Part shown: positions 9,262 through 20,132 of the stretch, one piece after another
How the letters are laid out: each line of letters opens with the position of its first letter
Numbering within the stretch: position 1 is the stretch's first letter
Assembly: GCA_007694095.1 (NCBI GenBank)
Contig: RECI01000191.1
Location: forward strand, 1-45,818
Origin: Balneolaceae bacterium
GTDB lineage: Bacteria; Bacteroidota; Rhodothermia; Balneolales; Balneolaceae
Length of the DNA: 45,818 bases
Direction of reading: 5' to 3'
Translations under genes and position numbers: made by a program
Notes under the pieces: model-generated
Databases searched by the model: none
Seen by the model: only the letters and a program-made list of their open reading frames with translations
What the model was told of the DNA's origin: nothing

Positions 9262-10359
9262 ATGTACAGGATTAAATTCACACTATTCTTAGCTACAATA
9301 TTTTCCACTACCGGAATTTTTATCACCTGCAGCTCATCCATTCCGGTAAACACTGATAATGATCCTAACCCGGTTGAAGCCGCCGATCAGGATAATTTCC
9401 GTGATGCTTTTGAAATAAACCGGACCCTTGGAAAAGGCGTCAACCTCGGGAATGCCCTCGAAGCACCGTCTGAAGGGGATTGGGGAATGGTTATAGAGGA
9501 GCATTTTATCGACCTGATTCAAAAGGCCGGTTTTCAGTCAGTTCGAATTCCGGTAAGATGGAATGCCCATGCCGGTAACAGTCAACCGTATACTATCAAT
9601 GTTGCTTTTTTTGATCGTGTTGACGAAATCATTCAATGGTCACTTGACCGGGGCCTTGCAGTGATGCTCAACATCCATCACTACAATGAACTGATGCAAC
9701 AGCCGCAGCAGCATCGTGAACGTTTTTTAAAAATTTGGGATCAGATTGCCACGCATTATAAAGATTACCCGGAACAACTGGTTTTTGAGATCCTGAATGA
9801 ACCTCATGATAATCTTACCCATATTTTATGGAATACCTATCTGAAAGAGGCTATAAATGTAGTTCGCCAAACTAACACGCGAAGGGTTATAGCCATTGGA
9901 ACGGCAAACTGGGGAGGTTTTGGAACACTTCAGCAGCTCGAACTTCCAATGCATGACCGGCAGCTGATTGCAACCGTTCACTATTATAACCCGTTCCAAT
10001 TTACACACCAGGGAGCAAGCTGGGCTGGGCCTGATACAGATAATTGGCTTGGAACAACCTGGGATGGAACACCCGAAGAATTTAACGAGGTAAATCGTGA
10101 CTTTGATAGCGTTAGTGCATGGGCACAAACCAATAACCGGCCCGTACACCTTGGAGAATTTGGTGCTTTCAGTACTGCAGATGAAGATTCGAGACAACGC
10201 TGGACAGCGGCTATTCGTGAAGCGGCAGAAAACAGGGGCTTCAGCTGGGCATATTGGGAGTTCGGAGCCGGTTTTGGGATATATGACCGCAATGCAAATC
10301 AATGGCACAAGCACCTGCTTGAAGCGCTGATCCCGGAAAGCCCTGAATTGGGGAAATAA
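9262..10359 (+). CDS. Secreted/lipoprotein glycoside hydrolase family 5 (endoglucanase-like)
   Basis: A 365-residue protein. The N-terminus is hydrophobic and ends in FITCSSS, a plausible but non-ideal lipobox, so it is probably a lipoprotein. The catalytic domain fits GH5: GKGVNLGNALEAP and SVRIPVRWNAH early on, NIHHYNE, the acid/base glutamate in EILNEPHDN (about residue 180), ATVHYYNPF, and the nucleophile in LGEFGAF (about residue 299). The C-terminal WAYWEFG is also typical. It should cleave beta-1,4-glucans or related beta-glycans outside the cytoplasm. No SusC/SusD pair or other polysaccharide genes surround it, so it is not in an obvious utilisation locus. The substrate cannot be fixed from sequence alone. 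Confidence 0.93.
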   Translation: MYRIKFTLFLATIFSTTGIFITCSSSIPVNTDNDPNPVEAADQDNFRDAFEINRTLGKGVNLGNALEAPSEGDWGMVIEEHFIDLIQKAGFQSVRIPVRWNAHAGNSQPYTINVAFFDRVDEIIQWSLDRGLAVMLNIHHYNELMQQPQQHRERFLKIWDQIATHYKDYPEQLVFEILNEPHDNLTHILWNTYLKEAINVVRQTNTRRVIAIGTANWGGFGTLQQLELPMHDRQLIATVHYYNPFQFTHQGASWAGPDTDNWLGTTWDGTPEEFNEVNRDFDSVSAWAQTNNRPVHLGEFGAFSTADEDSRQRWTAAIREAAENRGFSWAYWEFGAGFGIYDRNANQWHKHLLEALIPESPELGK

Positions 10360-10531
10360 ACAACGGGAATATATTAGTAAATTTAAGGTTCTCAGAGTTC
10401 TACCTCTACCTTAGCAAAGCATTCATCTTTTGCACACGCAGCGAAATCCTTCCATTTCAGCAGGAAATGCACCGCTTGCGTGTCAGGATGACAGCCAGCC
10501 ACGGTACGATCAGTCGGGGCAGCGGCCCGGT

Positions 10532-12745
10532 TTACCTGATTCCTGGCTGTAATACCTGAAAACTCAGCCTGGATTGAACCTGATAATCACCAACCGGCCA
10601 ATTGTAATATACCCTTATTTCGTATTCACCCGGTTCTTCGAGTTCAATGGTGTTCGAGCCGGCTGACTCGCCCCCGATATACCACCAGTGGATTCCCCAG
10701 GTTCTGTCTGTGGCGCCGGCAGGAGCTACAGAAATCCAGTCTGTATTATTACCGGGAAGATTGTGCCATCTCACATCTATTGATTCGCCTGTGTCGAATG
10801 ATAGCGAAGTAAGTGTGATATGCACATTTTGGGCTAATTTTACCGGAACAGTTTCTTGAGTTTCTTCTATCCGGGGATAACGGCTTCTTTGCGGAGATCT
10901 TTCGAGTGATTCACCCTGCTGCCTTCGCCGCTCAATTTCATCTTCAATTTCATATGCATCTGATGCATGCACCTGGAACCCCCACAGTTCACGTACCCCT
11001 TCTGGCCCCAATTCCAGAAAGATAAAACCGCGAAAACTTCTTCCCCTGGCATATCGGATTAACAGGTTTGGAATTCCGTTTCCGGTTTCATCAACCATCT
11101 CAAATTCCGGAAATACCATGAACTGGCTTAAACTCCAGGCATGGTCGCCATTACGCATGATATGTACTTCATTCCGCTGCCCCTCCGGAACCACGATAGT
11201 ATATCCCAAATCCTCACCGGTCAGCGACTGCTCATCTGTTGCTTCCACTGTGGATGCTTCTTCCGTAATCAGCCAGCCTGAATTTGAATGTTCATCAAAG
11301 TGCCCATAATAACGTAGTATCCCAAATGGTGATGCCAAACGGCTGCCGTCAACATCCCTGACAATTAAACCTTCAAAGAAAAGAAGGCCATGCTTTGCAC
11401 CATGGCTCTGTTCAAAAATCTGCAGCCTCCAGTCACCGTACTCTCTGTCAGTGAACAATCTTCCGTCTGTCTCCTGTGGAAAGATAGTACTGTCTGAAAA
11501 ACCGCTTCTGCCGAGAATTATGCCCACGGATTGTTCTGTTTCATCAATCCGGGTTTTTGCAGTCCAATCTCCGGCCGGATTTACAACCACTTTTTCACCT
11601 CTGCTCAGTATCACTGCTCGCCCTGGTGCCGGGATGCCGGAATTGTCAAAAGGTGTCACCTCAATTTCACCACTGTAGCTGATGAAAGATTCCCTTCCCG
11701 ACTCATCAACCTCAACACCAAACTCTGTACCCCTGACTCCAGCAATGGCACTGCTTGTCTCTACATTCCAGGCAGCACCTTGAACAGCTCTTATCCACAT
11801 TCTGCCCAATAGTTGTTGAAGAGGATTCCTTTGATCAGCCTCTGGCTGAACAGGAATATCCAGTGTGCTACCAGGCCGCATTCTTACTAATATTCCACCG
11901 GGCAACGTTATTTCAGCGAAACCATTTGGTCCTGTTCGAATCTGGCTTCCTTCCGGTATATATGTTCCTGTTGTAACACTTTGCCATCGATGATCAATCC
12001 GTGCCTGTACATCTCCCCGTTTGTATGTGATTAATGATAATGAACCGTCTATTTCGAAATCCTCATCAACCTGAGAATCCGGAAAAGGTTCTGAGGTATC
12101 TTTTACTTCAGATTCCGCCAGTTCTTCCTGAGCAGGCAACCCAGGAACCCATTCATACAGGTAATCAAAATATCGGAATGCACTGCTTGAACCAATGAAA
12201 AACGTGATCACATAATAAGCTTCATGATCTCCATGGTAAACTGGCGGCTGAATGATCGCCATATCACTTTTAGGATCAGTATCACCTATACCGCTTACTG
12301 CTAACGCACCATAATTTTCCCCGAATGGCCGCCTTTCCGGATCACGATCCGGCCTGGTGTCATGAATGCTGATACGTGCTCCAGGATTCCAGTGCCAGTC
12401 GGGACGCCGGTACTGGGTTCTGGAAATTGAAAATGGAAGTTCTATAATACTGCCGGGTATAAGAACCTGCGGAGGTTCGGAGTAAACTCCATTTGCCCTG
12501 AATACCAGCATAATATCGCCCCAATCCGTTTCAGTGTTAAATGCAGCAGAACCCGGCCCACCCGACATGTACGACCGTTGTGCCCCTTCCCTGACATCAT
12601 TCTCCAGCCCGCGGGTTTTCAGTTCACTTAACCTCCAGTACCCATCGGCACCCTGTGCAAATGAAACCGCTTCAGTAAAAAGAAATGCAAATCCACATAT
12701 TGCAAGTACAATTTTAACAAAATAATATAGTTTTTGGTGTGCCAT
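10532..12745 (-). CDS. Secreted FecR-domain protein with C-terminal beta-sandwich region
   Basis: A 737-residue protein with an N-terminal signal peptide ending near VSFAQGADG. A FecR-like domain lies at about 250-370: YKRGDVQARI, then IPEGSQIRTGPNGFAEITLPGG and a conserved AGVRGTEFGVEV. The last ~100 residues (from VHITLTSLSF) look like a beta-sandwich module ending GEYEIRVYYNWPVGDY. FecR domains were first known in iron-signalling anti-sigma regulators, but there is no N-terminal anti-sigma region or adjacent sigma factor here. This is more like the large extracytoplasmic FecR proteins of unknown role. It converges with the GH5 gene across a 172-bp spacer and follows the beta-barrel gene on the same strand. 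Confidence 0.8.
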   Translation of the reverse strand: MAHQKLYYFVKIVLAICGFAFLFTEAVSFAQGADGYWRLSELKTRGLENDVREGAQRSYMSGGPGSAAFNTETDWGDIMLVFRANGVYSEPPQVLIPGSIIELPFSISRTQYRRPDWHWNPGARISIHDTRPDRDPERRPFGENYGALAVSGIGDTDPKSDMAIIQPPVYHGDHEAYYVITFFIGSSSAFRYFDYLYEWVPGLPAQEELAESEVKDTSEPFPDSQVDEDFEIDGSLSLITYKRGDVQARIDHRWQSVTTGTYIPEGSQIRTGPNGFAEITLPGGILVRMRPGSTLDIPVQPEADQRNPLQQLLGRMWIRAVQGAAWNVETSSAIAGVRGTEFGVEVDESGRESFISYSGEIEVTPFDNSGIPAPGRAVILSRGEKVVVNPAGDWTAKTRIDETEQSVGIILGRSGFSDSTIFPQETDGRLFTDREYGDWRLQIFEQSHGAKHGLLFFEGLIVRDVDGSRLASPFGILRYYGHFDEHSNSGWLITEEASTVEATDEQSLTGEDLGYTIVVPEGQRNEVHIMRNGDHAWSLSQFMVFPEFEMVDETGNGIPNLLIRYARGRSFRGFIFLELGPEGVRELWGFQVHASDAYEIEDEIERRRQQGESLERSPQRSRYPRIEETQETVPVKLAQNVHITLTSLSFDTGESIDVRWHNLPGNNTDWISVAPAGATDRTWGIHWWYIGGESAGSNTIELEEPGEYEIRVYYNWPVGDYQVQSRLSFQVLQPGIR

Positions 12746-12852
12746 GGCTCTTACAATTGTGAAACATTAAAAGTTATCATCCAATATTTTCAGTAAACCT
12801 TATACCTAAACATAATTGTCCTTTAGCATTTTCGGTTGATGTGTTACACCAT

Positions 12853-13500
12853 TCAGAACGAATATCCCAAAGTTGCATAAAATCCATTTTGAACCCCTTC
12901 AAAGATGCCGAAGGCACCAATTTCATCATCTTCAACCAGGATATTCGTGAGGCCGAAATTATAGCGGACTTCAACACTGATCCTGCCTGTCTGAATTCCT
13001 GTTCCGCCGGTCGCACCGAAATAAAAGTACTTAAGTTCGTCTGTTAAGTCATTCACAGATCCATTTGCTTTTACTTCGGCTTTCTGGAAATAACCTCCAT
13101 ATGGCCCGCCTAAAAAATAAACTGCCGATCTATCCTGAAATGGTATATTTATCCTCAATAAAAGTGGCACCTGCAAGGTTTGATAGTGAACATTTGTCCG
13201 GGGCATATACTGTTCTGCTCCCTTGTTATTAATGAACATATAGTGCACTTCCGGCTGAATGGAAAGGTATCCGGATAACGGCAATTCGATAAATAGGCCA
13301 ACACCAAATCCAATTTCTGCATCAGAAGTCATCTCAATTCCATCAGGATTACCAGTTTCCGGATAAAACGTCAGTAATGTTTCTATATAAGTAAGTCCGC
13401 CTTTAATCCCGAAATTTGCATTCTGCGCATCTGTTTTACCAATCAGGGAAACTGTGAAAATCGATAACAATAAGTATTTAAATAGATTATAATTATTCAT
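12853..13500 (-). CDS. PorT-like outer-membrane beta-barrel protein
   Basis: A 215-residue protein with a signal peptide ending near GKTDAQNA. The mature part alternates polar and hydrophobic residues (FGIKGGLTYIE, LSIQPEVHYMF, LLLRINIPF, ISVEVRYNFGL) and ends in a terminal Phe (YATLGYSF), the signature of an outer-membrane barrel. It matches the style of the PorT/OMP_b-brl_2 family common in Bacteroidota. The gene is upstream of, and co-directional with, the FecR-domain gene across a 107-bp gap. Function unknown. Confidence 0.82.
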   Translation of the reverse strand: MNNYNLFKYLLLSIFTVSLIGKTDAQNANFGIKGGLTYIETLLTFYPETGNPDGIEMTSDAEIGFGVGLFIELPLSGYLSIQPEVHYMFINNKGAEQYMPRTNVHYQTLQVPLLLRINIPFQDRSAVYFLGGPYGGYFQKAEVKANGSVNDLTDELKYFYFGATGGTGIQTGRISVEVRYNFGLTNILVEDDEIGAFGIFEGVQNGFYATLGYSF

Positions 13501-14187
13501 ACTAGACTGTTAAAAAGAAATTGAAAATTACAGCAACTGAAAAGAGGTAAGATGATAGGAGCACCTAATGGAAAAGCAGTACTTGTATCAGAAGAATTGA
13601 AGGTAACTGACAGGGTAAAAGCAGATTTAAACTCAACTGAGCATCCGGAATCAATAATCCACATATAGACGGTCTGCAAAACGACATGTTTCGTCATAAC
13701 TGCTCCGATTTTGTTACGAATACATAATCCTGGCAGTTGCGGGAGAACAGACTTGAAACTAAAATGAAATAATCACTTGATGAATTTCAACATAACACAC
13801 TAAAGCATAGGGCCAACGGGATCATCAGATCTCATTTTTAAACAGCAACTTGCGTTCTGCGTTCTGGGTTCTGGGTTCTGGGTTCTGGGTTCTGAAAACT
13901 GTTATTTTGCCTTTACTCTATAAAGAACTTTACGTTTTTTCCGATTTTATCAGTTAAAAAAAACCGGATACTAATTGTAAGATAATAAAACACGGTAATT
14001 TTCACAGAATTTTTAAAACAATGCTGATTCACACCAATCCCAACCTTTGATGGAGGCGCAACAAATGAACCAACAGTGTTTTATTACCCTGGCAATTGCT
14101 ACATAGATCTCGTCCCCAAAACCAGATCACAATACCATCACTCCCTCACTCCATCTCTCCCTCACTCCATCTCTCCATCTCTCCATC
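13501..14187. other. Gene-poor spacer between icd and the beta-barrel gene
   Basis: This ~690-bp stretch shows no convincing gene. The short open frames within it lack family resemblance. It holds two tandem repeat arrays, annotated separately, and must contain the promoter for the minus-strand beta-barrel gene at 13500. Confidence 0.6.
13852..13894. repeat. (GSGTTCT)n heptamer array
   Basis: Six consecutive 7-bp units: two GCGTTCT followed by four GGGTTCT. It has the same period as, but an unrelated unit from, the TTTTCAC arrays elsewhere in the window. Confidence 0.9.

Positions 14188-14189
<2 letters not shown>
14138..14189. repeat. CTCCATCT/CTCCCTCA tandem array at the icd stop codon
   Basis: A pyrimidine-rich array of 8-bp units (CTCCATCT and the variant CTCCCTCA). 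On the minus strand it begins inside the TGA stop codon of icd (14188-14190) and reads GATGGAGA repeats downstream. Strong purine/pyrimidine strand asymmetry could form unusual DNA structure. Confidence 0.85.
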
Positions 14190-16500
<2,311 letters not shown>

Positions 16501-16891
16501 CTATTCAGTGAGCTGATTTAAGCCGGTTTTTTGACTGGTATTCACCTTTTAAAAAACGGTATTATACACCGTTAAAAGTATAATTGCCTGTTCACATGAG
16601 TTCGATTTTTAAACAGGCTTCAGTGAATGGAACAAACGGCATCGTATTTGATGGCAGAATTTTTAGTCACAAAATAACAGGGATCCCCATGGAAAATATC
16701 GACGTGCCCCCTCCTTCGATAATTAGTATTCGATATTCATTATTCCCACTCCCCTCGTCTGCCCGTTGCATTTTCGGGCTGCCGAATGTATGCGATGACA
16801 GACGCAAGAAGGATTTCTTATCAAATTCCACGGCCGGCCTCTCGTTGGGATTTATCGTTTTTCAAGCTATTGACACCGGAGAGCTGCGAGG

Positions 16892-16908
16892 CCGAAGCAC
16901 TGCTTCGG
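16892..16908. repeat. Palindromic repeat CGAAGCA-C-TGCTTCG, copy 1
   Basis: CCGAAGCACTGCTTCGG: 8-bp arms around a single C. The same 15-bp core recurs at 17042-17058 with C/G outer bases exchanged to G/C, so both keep an 8-bp stem. Confidence 0.8.
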
Positions 16909-16995
16909 AATGCAAAAGCCGGAGCCCTATAACAAGTTTGTTTGATATTATAAAAACCCTGGACAAAGGAGGATCAGCACAGGGGGCTTAGTTTT

Positions 16996-17011
16996 TGTGG
17001 AGGTGCGGGGA
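16996..17011 (-). repeat. Duplicate of the ssrA 3' terminus (att-like direct repeat)
   Basis: TGTGGAGGTGCGGGGA is identical, over 16 bp and in the same orientation, to 17275-17290, which encodes the acceptor end and the start of the T arm of tmRNA. It lies 279 bp downstream of the real 3' end. ssrA 3' ends are well-known integrase targets, which leave exactly this kind of distal duplicate. Confidence 0.7.
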
Positions 17012-17041
17012 ATTTCCCACAGGGATCGCTTTGCGGGAACC

Positions 17042-17058
17042 GCGAAGCACTGCTTCGC
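17042..17058. repeat. Palindromic repeat CGAAGCA-C-TGCTTCG, copy 2
   Basis: GCGAAGCACTGCTTCGC, the second copy of the palindrome at 16892. It is immediately preceded (17008-17041) by a hairpin whose right arm (AGGGATCGCTTTGCGGGAA) is nearly repeated at 43024-43042. Confidence 0.8.
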
Positions 17059-17233
17059 AACTAAACAACTCGTTAGCAATACCGGTAGTACCTAAATGAT
17101 ATGCGATAGACCGAAGAACCGATAAACCGAATGACCGATTTTTTTTCCTATTCGTAAATTAGTCATTCAATTCATCGCAAATCAAATGATGAACAACATG
17201 TTGGTATGAACGGCACATTAAGCACCTAAAGAA

Positions 17234-17268
17234 AAAGCCCCGTCAACGTAATGAAACATTGCGGGGCT
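17234..17268 (-). terminator. Intrinsic terminator of ssrA
   Basis: On the minus strand, AGCCCCG and CGGGGCT form a 7-bp GC-rich stem followed directly by TTTTTC. The 19-base loop contains a further AATG/CATT pairing. It lies just past the ssrA 3' end and in the right orientation. Confidence 0.85.
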
Positions 17269-17276
17269 ATATTATG

Positions 17277-17641
17277 TGGAGGTGCGGGGAGTTGAACCCC
17301 GGTCCGAATTGGCAACCCATCAAGCGTCTACATGCTTAGCTGCTGATTAAGGTTTCGGATGATGCCAGGCTCAGCTGCAAAGCAACACCATCCTATTCTG
17401 CATTATGTTCTCCAGCTGCGCGGCAGACACGCACTTCGGAAAATCCTGTTTTAGTCGACGCTCCGGATGGGACTAACAGGCAAGCGCCCATTGGAACGGA
17501 CCCGTCAGTTTAAGCTGCGAGTCGGTATGAGTAATTGTTGTCAATTACGTTTATTCCATGATGATTTTTTACGAGATTCATCGGACAAACTCGGCATGCA
17601 ACCTGCGAATGTACTCAACCCGTCGAATCCAGTACACCCCC
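17277..17641 (-). ncRNA. ssrA: Transfer-messenger RNA (tmRNA)
   Basis: The 5' end (minus strand) reads GGGGGTGTACTGGATTCGAC, the conserved tmRNA start. The 3' end has a tRNA-like T arm, CGGGG-TTCAACT-CCCCG, and an acceptor strand CACCTCC that pairs with the 5' GGGGGTG (one G-U), then discriminator A. CCA is not fully encoded (ACA), so it must be completed after transcription. The tag frame is at 17510-17548: resume codon GTA, then VIDNNYSYRLAA and a TAA stop. The peptide ends in the LAA expected for proteolysis. tmRNA rescues ribosomes stalled on broken messages. Length is about 365 nt. Ends are inferred from pairing, with an uncertainty of one or two bases. Confidence 0.96.
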
Positions 17642-17855
17642 AAATTTTTTAACTGTTATCAGTTTTTCAAGGAACAGTGATCGGTAATAGTTAACCTGAT
17701 CAGTCAATTAAGATAACGATAATATAATCTAAATCGTACCTTTCAAAGGAAGTATAGAATTAAAAGAATCATTGCAATATAACACAACATTTCCCCCTAT
17801 CATACGTGTAAGTAAGAGTTCAAATTAATCAATAACAAACGGCTAACAATTAATA

Positions 17856-20123
17856 TTGAAGTATCAACTAACTCTATTCATCCTATTTACATTTCTCCCG
17901 TTTTATGCAGCTAAAGCCCAAGAAAATGCTTCAGTAAACGGATATATCACCGACGGGCGCACCGGAGAAACTCTGATCATGGCCAATATCGCGCTGATGG
18001 AAATCAACAGGGGGGCTTCATCGAATACATCGGGTTACTATACGATTACAAATATTCCTCCGGGAACGTACACAATTGCTGCCAGCTATATCGGCTACAG
18101 GCGGTTTGAAAGGGAAATCACGTTGGAAACCGGGCAAAACCTTCGCCTAAATATCGAACTCGTTACTGAAGGAGTTGAGCTTGACGCACTTGTGGTTGAA
18201 GCTGAGGCTGATCGGGAGGAACAGCGAAATATCGGAACCGCGCAGATTGCCACGCAGCTTATCAAGGATTTACCCTCTGTAATAGAACCTGATGTTTTCC
18301 GTTCCGTTCAATTGCTGCCCGGTGTAAAGGCCGCATCCGATTTTTCGAGTGGGCTTTATATTCGGGGCGGAAGTCCAGATCAGACATTGATTCTGCTGGA
18401 TGAGACTACGGTCTACAATCCAACCCACTTTTTCGGTTTCTTCTCAACATTTAACCCTGATGCTGTTAAGGATGTAAGGCTCTACAAGGGTGGTTATCCG
18501 GCTCAGTATGGTGGTCGAATCGGTTCAGTTTTAACGGTCTATAATAAAGATGGCAACCGAATGGAAACCCGGGGAACAGTAAGCCTTGGCCTGCTTGCAT
18601 CACGTGCCTCTGTCGAAGGACCATACAGCCGGGGTTCGTGGATGCTGGCTGTGAGGAGGTCTACACTTGAACCGATATTAGCCGTTTTCCGGCAAACCAT
18701 TGACAATGTTCCCAGCCTCTTTTATTTCTACGATATCAATGGAAAATTTAATTTTGACGCTTCAGAAAACGATCGCCTCTCTGTTGCCATTTACTCCGGA
18801 AATGATAATGTAGCATTTCCCTTCCAGGAAGACGCCAACATCCGCCTTGCTTACGGTAATCAGACTGCAACTGCACAATGGCGACGAATCATAAGCAATA
18901 ATCTGTTCGGTTTTGTAACTGTTACCGGATCAAGATACTTTAACAAACCCAAATTTGAGATTGCAGGAACGGCGTTTGAAAGAAATAACGATATCCTCGA
19001 TTTTTCATTGAAAGCCGACCTGGAGTACTTGCCGAATGAAAAACATACAATCTCAACAGGCATCTGGGCAGGTAATATTGCATTGCGGTTTCGTGACAGC
19101 TTCGATAATCAACAGACATTTAACAGCAAGATCGAATCCCAATACCTTTCAGCTTACCTGCAAAACCGCTGGAGGCCGGCAGATGAATGGATTATAAACG
19201 GCGGTGTGCGGCTCAATACCTTTTCTGAAGGTAAATATGTAAGGCTCGAGCCTCGTCTTTCTTTGGAACATCGTCCCGGATCAAGGATTCGGCTTCAGGC
19301 TGCATATGGTCGGTACTATCAATACCTGTCTCTTATTACCAATGAAGCTTTCTCTGGTTTTGATTTATGGCTTACTTCCGGAGAAGGAGTTCCCCCTGCT
19401 TATGGCGATCAGTTTGTTATTGGCGCCAAAACAATTCCATTTACCGGATACGGTTTTGATGCTGAAATCTACTATCGCACTATGCGAGACTTATTCGAAC
19501 TCGATCCTTTTGTTAATGATGCAGCAGGCCTTGATTATCAGGATCTGTTTCGTTTTGGCGATGGCTATGCTTATGGAGTAGAACTCTTTCTTGAAAAACA
19601 GACCGGCCCGCTTACAGGGTTTGTCGGGTATACCTTTGGAATTACACGCAGAAAGTTTCCCGGGTTCAATACACCCATCCTTGATGATCCAACCCGTGCC
19701 AGGTTTTATCCTCCAAAATACGACCGCACTCATGATGTGAATGTGGTTGCAAGTTACCAGCTCTCATCTCGCTGGACTACCAATGCCGTATTCAACTACG
19801 CAACAGGACAGGCTTATACTGAGCCCCTGGGACGAACCCAGTTCAACGATATCCCCTGGGATAATTCTATACGAGATGCGATAATTGTCGGGAATGTGAA
19901 TGCATCCCGGCTTCCATCCTACCATCGTATGGATATTTCGTTTATCCGAAGTGGACGGTTCTTTAACCTCGGTGATGCAGAGTGGCAACTGCAAATTATC
20001 AATGTATATTCACGCCGAAATGTATGGTTCTACAACTATGATTTTGATGAAAACCCAATTGAACGAGAGGATATCACACAACTGCCAATCGTACCTTCTG
20101 TTTCATATACGGTTAATTTTTAG
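17856..20123 (+). CDS. TonB-dependent outer-membrane receptor with carboxypeptidase-like N-terminal domain
   Basis: A 755-residue protein. The signal peptide ends near AAKAQENA, followed by a carboxypeptidase regulatory-like beta-sandwich (about 26-110, VNGYITDGRTGETL to LRLNIEL). A plug domain starts at about 125-240 (IEPDVFRSVQLLPGV, LYIRGGSPDQTLILLDETTVYNP), and a ~22-strand barrel fills the rest, ending SVSYTVNF. It imports a substrate, probably a siderophore, metal complex or oligomer, using TonB energy. The partner DUF4249 lipoprotein begins 9 bp downstream. The start codon must be TTG: an in-frame TAA lies at 17844 and there is no ATG before the plug region except deep in the first domain. 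Confidence 0.94.
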   Translation: MKYQLTLFILFTFLPFYAAKAQENASVNGYITDGRTGETLIMANIALMEINRGASSNTSGYYTITNIPPGTYTIAASYIGYRRFEREITLETGQNLRLNIELVTEGVELDALVVEAEADREEQRNIGTAQIATQLIKDLPSVIEPDVFRSVQLLPGVKAASDFSSGLYIRGGSPDQTLILLDETTVYNPTHFFGFFSTFNPDAVKDVRLYKGGYPAQYGGRIGSVLTVYNKDGNRMETRGTVSLGLLASRASVEGPYSRGSWMLAVRRSTLEPILAVFRQTIDNVPSLFYFYDINGKFNFDASENDRLSVAIYSGNDNVAFPFQEDANIRLAYGNQTATAQWRRIISNNLFGFVTVTGSRYFNKPKFEIAGTAFERNNDILDFSLKADLEYLPNEKHTISTGIWAGNIALRFRDSFDNQQTFNSKIESQYLSAYLQNRWRPADEWIINGGVRLNTFSEGKYVRLEPRLSLEHRPGSRIRLQAAYGRYYQYLSLITNEAFSGFDLWLTSGEGVPPAYGDQFVIGAKTIPFTGYGFDAEIYYRTMRDLFELDPFVNDAAGLDYQDLFRFGDGYAYGVELFLEKQTGPLTGFVGYTFGITRRKFPGFNTPILDDPTRARFYPPKYDRTHDVNVVASYQLSSRWTTNAVFNYATGQAYTEPLGRTQFNDIPWDNSIRDAIIVGNVNASRLPSYHRMDISFIRSGRFFNLGDAEWQLQIINVYSRRNVWFYNYDFDENPIEREDITQLPIVPSVSYTVNF

Positions 20124-20132
20124 GATGATATA

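Noticed and set aside
10453-10469. CATTTC...GAAATG hairpin between the convergent GH5 and FecR genes as a terminator
   Set aside because: The stem is only 6 bp, AT-rich and without a T tract on either strand.
13497-13697. 66-codon minus-strand frame upstream of the barrel gene, and a 38-codon plus-strand frame opposite it
   Set aside because: Both are short and overlap on opposite strands; no ribosome site or family resemblance decides between them.
16584-16991. 135-codon open frame in the icd-ssrA spacer
   Set aside because: No recognisable domain, an odd composition, and it reads through the palindromic repeats; treated as non-coding.
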